A stretch of 41,860 nucleotides of DNA from Candidatus Parepulonipiscium sp. PG-Nuni2H_MBin01 (GTDB lineage Bacteria > Bacillota > Clostridia > Lachnospirales > Cellulosilyticaceae), in assembly GCA_001994995.1 (NCBI GenBank), contig MDJM01000034.1, positions 1-41,860 on the forward strand, given 5' to 3'. The position numbers and the translations under genes were made by a program. Below the pieces are notes generated by a model that saw only the letters and a list, made by a program, of their open reading frames with translations, did no database searches and had not been told where the DNA came from. This document shows positions 24,913 through 34,211 of this stretch, in pieces; the stretch's first letter is position 1, and the number at the start of each line of letters is the position of its first letter.

Positions 24913-27900
24913 TTACTCGTATAAGTATTCTGCACCTGGTCCAACATGACCGGTTTGTTGTGATTCTTCTGTAGCTTCTTCGATAGCTTCTTCTGGAGCT
25001 TCTTCGACAACTGGAGTATCTTCGATAACTGGAGTATCTTCGATAACTGGAGTATCTTCGATAACTGGAGTTTCTTCGATAACTGGAGCTTCTTCGATAA
25101 CTGGAGTATCTTCGATAGCTGGAGTATCTTCGATAACTAAATCGTCTTCAACCGAATCTTCAACTACGTCTTCAACAATATCTTCGATAACGTCTTCAAC
25201 CGAATCTTCAACAACGTTTTCAATAACATCTTCAATAACGTCTTCAATTATATCGCCAACAACGTCTTCAACAGCGTTTTCAATAACGTCTTCAATCGCG
25301 TCTTCAATAACGTCTTCAATAACGTCTTCAATTATATCGCCAACAACATCGCCAACAACGTCTTCAACAGTGTTTTCAACTACGTCTTCAATCGCGTCTT
25401 CAATAACGTCTTCAATAACATCGCCAACAACATCTTCAATTACGTCGCCAACTACATCTTCAACAACGTCTTCAATTACGTCGCCAACAACATCTCCAAC
25501 AACATCTTCAACCGCGTCTTCAATTACATCGCCAACTACGTCTTCAACCGTATCTTCAACAACAACAGCTTCTGTAACAGCGCTATTATTGGTAGCGCTA
25601 CTTCCACTTTCTGATACTGATGGCAATCCCATAACCATCTCTTCAGTTATAATAACATCAGATAAATATACATCATCCATATTAAACAAAGAGAATCTCG
25701 CTATTGAAGCTGTGCTTGTTGTTGCTAACGTTGAATAACCATTGTTCGCCCTATTTATAGCTGTTTGCACTGAAATACCATTCATAGCAGCGTTCATTGG
25801 ATCGTCCATATATTTTCTTAAGCTATATCTAGCGGAACTAGTATCTTCGTCACCTTTTTCTGTCACATAATCTCTACCTGTTGAATTATCCGTATCTTCA
25901 AGTTTATGCATATCATAACCTAGTATATCGCAAGTCATATTATCCATATTGTACGCAGTTAAAGCTAAAGCAATTTGGCCATTTAATATAGAATAGTCAG
26001 TGCCAGTCAATGTATTTCGTTTTGTAATCGCACTTAATATCAATGTACGGAACTCCACTTTCGCTATAGATGAATCTTCTTTATTACCCACATAAACGTT
26101 ATCGTACGCAGTTTGCAATGCTGTTGTTGCTGAAACTACATCAGTTGATGATGGATAATCAGTAGTGCCAGTTTTTAACTCGCTTGCTGTTGTATACGCA
26201 TTTGTAAATGCCGTTTTGTCAGCAGTTGTTTTTGTCCAGTAGTAGTTATGTGACACATCAGTTCCGTTTGTGGTACTAATATAATCTACTTCTATATTTT
26301 GAGTTGCAGATAATAAAGCATTTAGAGCACTAATCTCAACATCAGTAGCTAGCTGAGATACTCCAGTAGTAATTGCTTCTTTAAATGTAGCAAGCGCTTG
26401 TGCTAAATTAGTTTTCGCTTCAGTTAACTCAGTTACCGTTGCATTGTCATTGTCACAAACTTCTAAATATTTATCATATGCCGTTTTTAAGTCATCTTTA
26501 ACTTCTGTTGTTACCCACTGTATTGTATCATTATCAGCACTTGAATCATATAAATCAGTACCGTTTTTATCACTAGTTTTAACATCAGAGTCATCAGCTA
26601 AATAATCATCGTTAACCTCATTTAATAAATCCTCTAACTCCTTACGTGCAGCTTCAGTAGCAGCTCCTGTACCAGCAGCAGACTTGCCAACGAACGTAGT
26701 AATTGCCGTGCTTAAATTAGATTTAGCTGTGTCAATCTCAGTTGAAGTATTCTCACCTGACACCGCATCTGCATAAGCTGTTAACGCAGTTTCAAGCGTA
26801 GATGTAGCTACCTCTTCAGCATAATATTCATTAAATGTAGTCTCATCAACCCAGTTATTTGAAGTTGTTATACCACCGTTAGTGCTCATCTCGATTATTT
26901 TAGTAACAGGGTCTGAACTAAGTAACGTAATTGCGTCGCCCACATTGCTTAAAGTCCATTCTTCTTCATCCACTGTTGCGTTGTAACCGATTATTCTAAA
27001 TCCTTTTTCGATTTCTGCCACCAAGTTATCAATTGCAGTTGCATTTTTTCCAGTACCTTTTGCAAGCGCTGATTCAAATGTTGCTATAGCATCTTTAATG
27101 TCTTGTAAATATTCTGACATCTGAGTACCAGTAGTAGTTGCTGTAATTGATTCATAATCACTAATAGCATCGCTAAGCGCTGTCTCTAATTCATCAAATA
27201 CAGTTGACGTTACCCAATAATCATCTGTAGCCACATCGTCACCGTTTACTTTACTTATTGCAACGTATGTTCCAGCCTCTTCAGTAGTAGAATCTGGAGC
27301 TAAATTACCAGAACTATCTACATATGGATAATAATTTCCATCTTCGTCAGACTCAATGTAAGCAGCCGCCTTGTTAATCTCAGCTAATATAAGAGTTTCG
27401 TATTGACCTGCCATACCATATTGTACTGGAGAAGTGCTACTAAATGTGTAGTTGCCGTCAGTATCAGTTATAAAGCTTCCATCGCTAGCTTTTTGCGCAC
27501 CAAAGAACGTTTCCCACGCTGTATTCAATGCATCGTATTTAGCTTGATAATCTGATAATGGATTATCGTTTGAAGTAGTTACAGTAGCAATAGCAGTTTT
27601 ATACTCATTAAATGTATTATAAATCGTAATGAAATTTTCTATATCAGTTTCAAGTGCCCAGTAGTTATCTGTTGCAATATCTGTACCTTCAACACTACTA
27701 GATGTAATGTTCGCAATAGAAGCAGTGCTTATAGTTCCAGTTATAGCAATTATAGCTGATTCAAGATCGTCATACTCAGTAGCTAATGATACAAAGTTTT
27801 CTTTTTGACCTGCTGTAGCTGCGCCAGTAAATGTATTATAAGCTGCTTCAATTGCTTCATAAGCCGCTTTAAACTCATCAAGTGTAAGGTCAGGATTATC

Positions 27901-30900
27901 ATAAGCTTCTTGCGCGTCTGCTATAGCTTCCTCCATAGCCTCCATAACAGTTTGAGTAACCCATTTTACCGGTCTTCCACTAGATGCCGTTTCATTCTCA
28001 GAAACATCTGCACCATAATAATCAGAAACGATAATTTCTTCGTTATCAATTGATGATTGTGCATCTTCAATATAGAATAAAATCTGTCTTAAATACGCAG
28101 CCGCTTCACCAGTTCCAGCTTGAGCTTCAGTTTGGATTTCACCCATAATACGTTCTAGCTCTGATTTGCTATTTTGAACATTTGCTTCTGATGATTCCGC
28201 AGTAGCCAATAACGTTTCAGCATTCTCAATCTCATCCGTTAACTCTTTCATCTTCGCTGGCGTTACCCATTTTTCATACGTTTCAACATTTATACCACCT
28301 GTGCTACTAGTTTTGTAGTTATCCATAAATGCATACGCTCCAGAAGACCAGTGATATAAAGTCTCATATAAATTAGCTTTTTCTTCACTAGCTTCAGTTA
28401 ATGAGTTTTCAAATATTTGCATAGCTCCATCTGGCGCTAACCATTGTTGTAGCGAATTAATAAGCGCTGGCGTAGTTACTGCTGATGTTCCAGTCGTACC
28501 CTGCACATATAAACCTGTCTCATCATTAAAAGTATATAACGCGTTTTGTGTTGCTGTTAAATCTCTATCTGAGTCAATTGCCCAAATTAATGATGCAATC
28601 TCTTCTACAGATGCTCCACCTTTTACATGGTCATATTCAAGTCGGTTAACTTGCCCATTAACAGCTGCCATTAATAATGTAGTCCAATCTCCGTAACTCG
28701 CATAGTATATTTGCTCGCCATAACGATTGGTTGTATTATAGAAATTATCAGCTAAGCTTACAAGGTTTAACCCTTTATTATCACTTAAAATACCCGTAGT
28801 TATCGTAACTAGTGGTTGCTTATAAAGTTGTAAACCTTCATGGTCATCGTCATCTTCATCATATAATTCATATTCATCATTAATATATACATAGTATACT
28901 GTGTCGGCATCATCACTGTCTGATGCTTCTCTATAAACGTATGAATATCGTTGTTCACCATCATGCTCAGCGGCATTATATTCTACATACTCGTATTTAC
29001 TACCAGTAACAGTATCCTCATCGTTAGTAATGTCTACCGATACAAATACCCAATCACCTTCATCATCTTGAATACATAATGGAACATCAGCTGTAGTAGT
29101 GCCACTAGCTTCCCTATACATTATTTGAGCGTCATAAACCGCTTCATCATGTATCATTAACAATACTTGGATAGTAGTTTGTGAGCCCATTGCGCTGTTA
29201 TTGTCAAATTCATTAATCGCCGAAGTTAATGCAGCTTTTGCTTGTGATAACTCTGATGATGAGTAACCTAACACCACTGATTCAGATGCAACATATTTTT
29301 CAGCTTCTGTAATAGCAGCTTCAAATGTGGTCATTACAGTTGGAGAAACCCAGTTTTTGCTATCTGGCGTAACTGTACCATTTTTAGAATCCTCTACACA
29401 TGCTGTGATTGTTTCTGTAGTTTCTATTCCTGTATCATCTAATAAATTAATTATAGATATGCTTGTTAAGTCACCAGCAGATTTAGTCTCATTTAAGAAC
29501 CCACCATCGCCAACTCTAAGATTTGCATTTTCTATAGCTACAACTAATTCATGAATTGCTAATTTATAACTACTTGCATCATAAGTTTTAATTGCAGTTG
29601 TAAAATCAGTAGTTGCGCGAGACATAGTTGTAGTTGCAGTTTCAATAGCCTCTTTACCTAGCGTCTTATCATCATACTTATCAATTGCATCATATATAGC
29701 CTGCAAATACGTTTCCATTACTTCTTTAGAAACATACCTATCACCAGTCACTAAGTAAGTAGTAGAAGAATCTACTATTGTATTACCATCATCAGAGATT
29801 TTGATAAACTCAGCATCATAAACTGCGCCATAATAATCATCAACCGTGTCACCTAAAATGTCTTTTAAGCTAGTGATTGAAACGCTAGTCATAGATGCAG
29901 CTGTTGTATAAGTAACACCATCATCATCTTCATACTTGCCAAATAACTCTAAATAAGCGGTTTTAATCTCAGTTCCAAGTTCCTCAAGAGCCACTAACAC
30001 TTCACCACGTGTACCTTGTCTAGTTATGCTAGTATAAACTCCTCTAGCGCTAGATAAAGAATTATAAGCACTTTGTATCGACTTTAAGCCTGCCGCTGTT
30101 GCTTCAAAGTTATCATCAATATCATTATACTCACTGTTTAATGAATTATATAAACCAAAAACGCTAGTTGCATTGTCATATGCAGACTTTAATGTGTCAT
30201 ATTCAGATTGCAATGAATATACGTCCACTACATCTACACCATTGTTTACACTTAATATTGGTATCTTAAGCTCCTCAGTTATAAATACCGCCTTAATGCC
30301 AGTTTCATCAGTTAAATCATAAGTAGCTGCAGTATTTCCATCTACCTCCTCAATCTCAAGTACATAAGACGTTATACCAAAGACATCAATTAATGCTCTA
30401 CCAACTACATTGCTAGTTGCTACATTAGTATCTTCATTATCATACATATATCCAGTAATAAGTTTTAACGTATTATCAAGACTATCATTAGTTGGGTAAC
30501 GCGCACCACTAGCATAATCAGTATCATCATCATGTCCATACGAACCACTAATAATAGTTTCATAAGGAGCATCAGTACCTTTAGTATCCTCATCATCGCC
30601 TGCACCATTTAAGATAAATCCAACTAATTCTAACTCTAAATAAAGCTCTTTACTAGCCTGATAAAGCTCATAAGTACCATCCTTTTTAGCCTCATTAAGA
30701 GTTCCAAGAACGTTCTGTAAATTATCAGCCACCATTTGCAATTGGCTAGTAACATATGAATCCATAACATTACTACTTCGTCCAGATAGGCTGTCCTCAC
30801 CTAAAGTTGTAAATATCGCATTATCATAAGCAAGCTCCGCGGAATCAAGCGCATTTATAAACGTATTCATAACTGCAGTTGTAACCCACTGTTCATTCAT

Positions 30901-31725
30901 TGGTATATCATCACCACTTAACGCACTCGTTTTAACTGCGGCTACTATACTGCCATCAGATTCATAATCTAAATCATTACCATCCATATCTTTATCAATA
31001 TTATTAAGAATTGTTGACATTATTGCTGCTGTAAATTCAACATTGCTACCAACCTGGTTACCAGCATCGTTTAATTCTGCTGTTTTACTATAGAATGCAG
31101 TTGTAGGAATACTTAAATTGTGAAGTTCCTCATATGCATCAGATATATGTTCTGTCAATTCCATTAACACCTGTGCATAAGTACTAGTCGCAGCTTCATT
31201 ATTATGTCCATCAGGATTAGTAGGATAATTACTAAGAGCATCATCATCATCAGCAGGTCCGGCATGAGATTCATCAAAAGTACCAACATAAATAGACTTG
31301 TCGTATAGATTATTAGCAGCCTCTATACGTTTTAAAGCATTAATAATTGTAGTAATTTCAGGCTCCACTGTCGCCTTATAAGCGTTAAGAGTAGCCTCCG
31401 TAGCCCATAAATTATTACCATCAACATCAGCACCTTGATTTTCACTGATATAAACCGAAGTAATAAGTTTCACATAAGTATCAATAGCCTCTATTTCATA
31501 TAGAGCGTAATAATCTTCATCATAAGTGTAATACTGATAATGTTCAGGATCATCTGAATCGCTAATAGGCGAAATAGAATACATACTATCATCAGATTGA
31601 AGTTCTGTAATATATTGAGCAGAAACTTCTACATTTTCATTTTCTTCAGCAAAAATTGCAAAAGAAGATCCAAGAACTAAAGCCATTGCAACAGGCAAGT
31701 GCTTTTTAAAACGTTTAATTGCCAT
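24913..31725 (-). CDS. Giant secreted 13-repeat surface protein 3 (about 2270 aa)
   Basis: The signal peptide region is MAIKRFKKHLPVAMALVLGS. I start at ATG 31725, preceded by AAGGAGG; a longer reading from 31764 runs through that ribosome site. Thirteen repeats match protein 2 one for one, for example NQGADVDGNNLWATEATL (1), NNGVDVVDVYSLQSEYDTL (3), VNGDDVATDDYWVTSTVF (10) and TNGTDVSHNYYWTKTTAD (13). The C-terminal domain (KVEFRTLILSAITKRN, MTCDILGYDMHKLED, NGISVQTAINRANNGYSTL, VIITEEMVMGL) is nearly identical to that of protein 2. The tail differs: about 140 residues of VEDVVGDVIED-type units, then VIEDTP/VIEEAP units, then GHVGPGAEYLYE. No known wall anchor or C-terminal membrane helix. 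It is the first gene of the tandem triplet. Confidence 0.88.
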   Translation of the reverse strand: MAIKRFKKHLPVAMALVLGSSFAIFAEENENVEVSAQYITELQSDDSMYSISPISDSDDPEHYQYYTYDEDYYALYEIEAIDTYVKLITSVYISENQGADVDGNNLWATEATLNAYKATVEPEITTIINALKRIEAANNLYDKSIYVGTFDESHAGPADDDDALSNYPTNPDGHNNEAATSTYAQVLMELTEHISDAYEELHNLSIPTTAFYSKTAELNDAGNQVGSNVEFTAAIMSTILNNIDKDMDGNDLDYESDGSIVAAVKTSALSGDDIPMNEQWVTTAVMNTFINALDSAELAYDNAIFTTLGEDSLSGRSSNVMDSYVTSQLQMVADNLQNVLGTLNEAKKDGTYELYQASKELYLELELVGFILNGAGDDEDTKGTDAPYETIISGSYGHDDDTDYASGARYPTNDSLDNTLKLITGYMYDNEDTNVATSNVVGRALIDVFGITSYVLEIEEVDGNTAATYDLTDETGIKAVFITEELKIPILSVNNGVDVVDVYSLQSEYDTLKSAYDNATSVFGLYNSLNSEYNDIDDNFEATAAGLKSIQSAYNSLSSARGVYTSITRQGTRGEVLVALEELGTEIKTAYLELFGKYEDDDGVTYTTAASMTSVSITSLKDILGDTVDDYYGAVYDAEFIKISDDGNTIVDSSTTYLVTGDRYVSKEVMETYLQAIYDAIDKYDDKTLGKEAIETATTTMSRATTDFTTAIKTYDASSYKLAIHELVVAIENANLRVGDGGFLNETKSAGDLTSISIINLLDDTGIETTETITACVEDSKNGTVTPDSKNWVSPTVMTTFEAAITEAEKYVASESVVLGYSSSELSQAKAALTSAINEFDNNSAMGSQTTIQVLLMIHDEAVYDAQIMYREASGTTTADVPLCIQDDEGDWVFVSVDITNDEDTVTGSKYEYVEYNAAEHDGEQRYSYVYREASDSDDADTVYYVYINDEYELYDEDDDDHEGLQLYKQPLVTITTGILSDNKGLNLVSLADNFYNTTNRYGEQIYYASYGDWTTLLMAAVNGQVNRLEYDHVKGGASVEEIASLIWAIDSDRDLTATQNALYTFNDETGLYVQGTTGTSAVTTPALINSLQQWLAPDGAMQIFENSLTEASEEKANLYETLYHWSSGAYAFMDNYKTSSTGGINVETYEKWVTPAKMKELTDEIENAETLLATAESSEANVQNSKSELERIMGEIQTEAQAGTGEAAAYLRQILFYIEDAQSSIDNEEIIVSDYYGADVSENETASSGRPVKWVTQTVMEAMEEAIADAQEAYDNPDLTLDEFKAAYEAIEAAYNTFTGAATAGQKENFVSLATEYDDLESAIIAITGTISTASIANITSSSVEGTDIATDNYWALETDIENFITIYNTFNEYKTAIATVTTSNDNPLSDYQAKYDALNTAWETFFGAQKASDGSFITDTDGNYTFSSTSPVQYGMAGQYETLILAEINKAAAYIESDEDGNYYPYVDSSGNLAPDSTTEEAGTYVAISKVNGDDVATDDYWVTSTVFDELETALSDAISDYESITATTTGTQMSEYLQDIKDAIATFESALAKGTGKNATAIDNLVAEIEKGFRIIGYNATVDEEEWTLSNVGDAITLLSSDPVTKIIEMSTNGGITTSNNWVDETTFNEYYAEEVATSTLETALTAYADAVSGENTSTEIDTAKSNLSTAITTFVGKSAAGTGAATEAARKELEDLLNEVNDDYLADDSDVKTSDKNGTDLYDSSADNDTIQWVTTEVKDDLKTAYDKYLEVCDNDNATVTELTEAKTNLAQALATFKEAITTGVSQLATDVEISALNALLSATQNIEVDYISTTNGTDVSHNYYWTKTTADKTAFTNAYTTASELKTGTTDYPSSTDVVSATTALQTAYDNVYVGNKEDSSIAKVEFRTLILSAITKRNTLTGTDYSILNGQIALALTAYNMDNMTCDILGYDMHKLEDTDNSTGRDYVTEKGDEDTSSARYSLRKYMDDPMNAAMNGISVQTAINRANNGYSTLATTSTASIARFSLFNMDDVYLSDVIITEEMVMGLPSVSESGSSATNNSAVTEAVVVEDTVEDVVGDVIEDAVEDVVGDVVGDVIEDVVEDVVGDVIEDVVGDVIEDVIEDAIEDVVENTVEDVVGDVVGDIIEDVIEDVIEDAIEDVIENAVEDVVGDIIEDVIEDVIENVVEDSVEDVIEDIVEDVVEDSVEDDLVIEDTPAIEDTPVIEEAPVIEETPVIEDTPVIEDTPVIEDTPVVEEAPEEAIEEATEESQQTGHVGPGAEYLYE
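24997..25560 (-). repeat. Coding repeats in acidic tail of giant protein 3
   Basis: 18-bp units coding VIEDTP or VIEEAP (about 24997-25130), then irregular 12-bp and 24-bp units coding VIED, VVED and VVGD (about 25140-25560). The VIE core resembles that in the tail of giant protein 1. Confidence 0.85.
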
Positions 31726-31833
31726 TGGGTAAATCCTCCTTGAAAATAAATTACAGTAAACCAATATTTTATACCATAATATACATTTATTCCTTGTAGA
31801 ATAAAAATATACCTATATATAAAAATTTATGCA

Positions 31834-31859
31834 CAAAAAAAAGAAGCCCCTCGGCTTCT
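31834..31859 (-). terminator. Terminator of the repressor gene
   Basis: On the minus strand AGAAGCC, loop GAGG, GGCTTCT, then eight T. It lies about 215 bp beyond the ulaR-like stop, so the 55-bp repeats between them are transcribed in the 3' untranslated region. Confidence 0.9.
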
Positions 31860-31866
31860 AGTTGAC

Positions 31867-32068
31867 GCTTCCTTATAATAGTTAACTTTCGGCTTAGTCA
31901 AAAGCAACCTAAATTAACAGCTTAGTTTACATGTAGCTTCCTTATATATTAGTCAAAAGCAACCTAAATTAACAGCTTAGTTCACATGTAGCTTCCTTAT
32001 ATATTAGCCAAAAGCAACCTAAATTAACAGCTTAGTTCACATGTAGCTTCCTTATATATTAGTCAAAA
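31867..32068. repeat. 55-bp tandem repeats downstream of the repressor gene
   Basis: Copies with period 55 bp: AGCTTCCTTATATATTAG recurs at 31935, 31990 and 32045, and AGTCAAAAGCAACC at 31896, 31951 and (as AGCCAAAAGCAACC) 32006. A diverged first copy starts at about 31867 and the last is truncated just before the repressor stop codon. Non-coding; the 31726-32073 gap otherwise holds the ribosome site and upstream region of giant gene 3. Confidence 0.9.
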
Positions 32069-32073
32069 CCCAC

Positions 32074-32826
32074 TTAGTTAACCTTCACCTTAATTAATTT
32101 TACGCCCGTAGCAGTAAAAGCAACTTCATCATACTCAGAACAATTAGTATCAGTAACAATATGAGTAATATCAGTTAACTGCGCCGAAATAAAGTTCCCT
32201 TCCTTACCAAACTTATGACTCTCGGCAATTACAATCTTATCGCCCGAGCATCTATCCAAAAACATCTTATTAATAGTAGTTTCTTGAAAAATAGTAGTAC
32301 CAAGACCAGCTGTAGTATTAAGCGCACTCACTCCTAAAAAGCACCTGTTAGCAGTGATAGTAGCCAGCATATCTGTGGCAAAGTGTCCCACAATCGACTT
32401 CTTTGCTGGCATAATCATACCCCCCAATAAAATAAGCTCAATATTTTTGTCAATATTCAAATTGACCACGACTGGATTATTAGTTACCACCGTTATTTGT
32501 TTACCCACTATATGATTTAACGTTAAAATAGCAGTTAAACTTGAATTAATAAAAATTACATCGCCATCTTCTACAAATGAAGCAGCATAATAAGCAAGTT
32601 GATTTAATTTATTATGTTGTTCTATGTAGTTATACCCTTTTGATTCAATAGATTTGGCTCCCCCATGGAACTTTTCAATCAAATGTTGCTCAGCAAGAAT
32701 GATTAAATCTCTTCTAATAGTTGCGTCAGATGCCTCTATAATATGGCTAATTTCTGAAACTGTTAAAGTTTCATAGTCTTTTAATAAAGCAATAATCTTT
32801 TTTTGGCGCATATTTAATGCTTTCAT
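32074..32826 (-). CDS. ulaR: DeoR-family repressor, UlaR-like
   Basis: The 250-residue cytoplasmic regulator has an N-terminal DeoR helix-turn-helix: RQKKIIALLKDYETLTVSEI, then SDATIRRDLIILAEQHLI and the conserved FHGGA. The C-terminal sugar-phosphate-sensing domain follows (VEDGDVIFINSS, TVVTNNPVVV, LILLGGMI, GDKIVIAESHKFGKEG, ITHIVTD). Its length equals that of E. coli UlaR (about 251). It is divergent from ulaG across a 289-bp gap containing candidate operators, which supports local control of the ascorbate operon, probably relieved by L-ascorbate 6-phosphate as in E. coli. Start ATG 32826 is preceded by a run of seven G. The family call is firm; the UlaR identity rests on context. Confidence 0.85.
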   Translation of the reverse strand: MKALNMRQKKIIALLKDYETLTVSEISHIIEASDATIRRDLIILAEQHLIEKFHGGAKSIESKGYNYIEQHNKLNQLAYYAASFVEDGDVIFINSSLTAILTLNHIVGKQITVVTNNPVVVNLNIDKNIELILLGGMIMPAKKSIVGHFATDMLATITANRCFLGVSALNTTAGLGTTIFQETTINKMFLDRCSGDKIVIAESHKFGKEGNFISAQLTDITHIVTDTNCSEYDEVAFTATGVKLIKVKVN

Positions 32827-32845
32827 TTTATCCCCCCCGTCTCCA

Positions 32846-32879
32846 TATAATCATATTTATTCATATTATAATCATATTT
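32846..32879. promoter_or_regulatory. Candidate repressor operators (two direct repeats)
   Basis: TATAATCATATTT occurs at 32846-32858 and 32867-32879, starts exactly 21 bp apart (two helical turns). A third partial copy, TATAATCATA, overlaps the -10 of the ulaG promoter at 33007-33016. On the minus strand a TATAAT (32870-32865) and a TTGACT (32895-32890), spaced 19 bp, could be the repressor's own promoter. Confidence 0.5.
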
Positions 32880-32931
32880 TAACACTAATAGTCAAAATAA
32901 TCAAGTATTTCTGGAAAAAAGATACTTATTT

Positions 32932-32944
32932 GGTTAGCGTTACC
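32932..32944. promoter_or_regulatory. Imperfect palindrome upstream of the ulaG promoter
   Basis: GGTTAGCGTTACC is a near-palindrome 40 bp before the -35 box and the only GC-containing symmetric site in an AT-rich gap. It weakly resembles a catabolite-responsive element and might bind CcpA or the repressor. Confidence 0.3.
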
Positions 32945-32983
32945 TAATTTTAAAAAATATAATGATTTTTTTTATAAAAACTA

Positions 32984-33012
32984 TTGACTTAGTTACTAGT
33001 ATATAATATAAT
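32984..33012 (+). promoter_or_regulatory. Promoter of the ascorbate operon
   Basis: TTGACT at 32984-32989, a 17-bp spacer, TATAAT at 33007-33012. An alternative TATAAT at 33002 would leave a spacer of only 12. The leader to the ulaG start is about 95 bases. Confidence 0.8.
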
Positions 33013-33115
33013 CATAGTATAAAGATAAATTAGTGATAAATATTACTAAATTGATTTTTAAATAAGCAAAATGCTTATAAAATGATTATTTGCATGTTGA
33101 GAAGGAGGATTTGTT

Positions 33116-34180
33116 ATGAGTAAAGTAAATACCTTAACAAGAGAAGAGTGGATTTTAAATACATTCCCAGAGTGGGGAACATGGTTAAATGAGGAAATTG
33201 AGGAAACTGTGGTAGAGCCAGGAACATTTGCAATGTGGTGGCTAGGATGCACAGGGATTTGGCTAAAATCTGAAGGCGGAACAAATATTTCAATCGACTT
33301 TTGGTGTGGGAGCGGGAAAAGAACGCGTGCTAAGAAAACTATTGACCCTCAACATCAAATGGCTCGTATGAGCGGCGGAGTTAATCTTCAACCAAATCTT
33401 AGAGTTGCTCCTTTTGTTCTAGATCCATTTGCAATAACAAACATTGATGCAGTTTTATCTACTCATGATCATAATGACCATATAGATGTTAATGTTGCTG
33501 CTCAAGTTGTGCAAAACTGCGATCCTTCTATTCCTTTTATTGGGCCACAAGCTTGCGTGGATAAATGGGTTGAATGGGGCGTGCCAGTTGAGCGTTGTAT
33601 AGTTATGAAGCCTGGCGATAGCGTAAAGATTAAAGACATAGAAATTTTAGCGCTTGAAGCTTTTGATAGAACTGCTCTTATTACAATGCCTCCAGATGGC
33701 AATTTGGTAGGAACTATGCCAATAGATATGGATCAAAAAGCTGTCAATTATTTAATCAAAACTCCAGGTGGCAATTTGTATCATAGCGGTGACTCTCATT
33801 ATTCTAACTACTATGCTAAGCATGGTAATGAGCATAAAATTGATGTGGCTCTTGGCTCTTATGGCGAAAATCCACGTGGGATTACTGACAAAATGACTTC
33901 GGTTGATATTTTAAGAATGGCAGAGTGTCTTAATACTCAAGTTGTTATCCCATTCCACCATGACATTTGGTCTAACTTCCAAGCTGACTGCAACGAAATT
34001 GCGGTTTTATATGATATGAAAAAAGACAGATTAGATTATAAGTTTAGCCCATTTATTTGGCAAGTTGGCGGCAAGTTTACATTCCCTAATGATAAGAACA
34101 AGAGAGAATACCATTATCCTCGTGGCTTTGATGACTGTTTTACTGTAGATATTAACATACCATATCCATCGTTTTTATAA
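33116..34180 (+). CDS. ulaG: L-ascorbate-6-phosphate lactonase UlaG
   Basis: The 354-residue cytoplasmic protein equals E. coli UlaG in length and is similar along its whole length: [34 protein letters not shown] (residues 116-129), [14 protein letters not shown] loop, [60 protein letters not shown]. It is a metallo-beta-lactamase-fold Mn-dependent hydrolase, with metal ligands in the HDHNDH motif. It opens L-ascorbate 6-phosphate to 3-keto-L-gulonate 6-phosphate. It is the first gene of the operon, with GGAGG before ATG 33116. It differs from the E. coli arrangement, where ulaG is transcribed alone and divergently from ulaABCDEF. Confidence 0.97.
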   Translation: MSKVNTLTREEWILNTFPEWGTWLNEEIEETVVEPGTFAMWWLGCTGIWLKSEGGTNISIDFWCGSGKRTRAKKTIDPQHQMARMSGGVNLQPNLRVAPFVLDPFAITNIDAVLSTHDHNDHIDVNVAAQVVQNCDPSIPFIGPQACVDKWVEWGVPVERCIVMKPGDSVKIKDIEILALEAFDRTALITMPPDGNLVGTMPIDMDQKAVNYLIKTPGGNLYHSGDSHYSNYYAKHGNEHKIDVALGSYGENPRGITDKMTSVDILRMAECLNTQVVIPFHHDIWSNFQADCNEIAVLYDMKKDRLDYKFSPFIWQVGGKFTFPNDKNKREYHYPRGFDDCFTVDINIPYPSFL

Positions 34181-34211
34181 TAACGAGCAATACAGTTTAG
34201 GAGGTAGTTGC

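Noticed and set aside
25370..25738. Plus-strand Ser/Thr-rich open frame
   Set aside because: It is antisense to the acidic tail of giant protein 3, with no signal peptide or ribosome site.
31726..31764. Thirteen extra N-terminal residues on giant protein 3
   Set aside because: The extension reads through the AAGGAGG ribosome site; the conserved MAIK start matches protein 2.
31867..32068. CRISPR array or riboswitch
   Set aside because: The 55-bp units are direct tandem copies without spacers and lie in a 3' untranslated region, not a leader.
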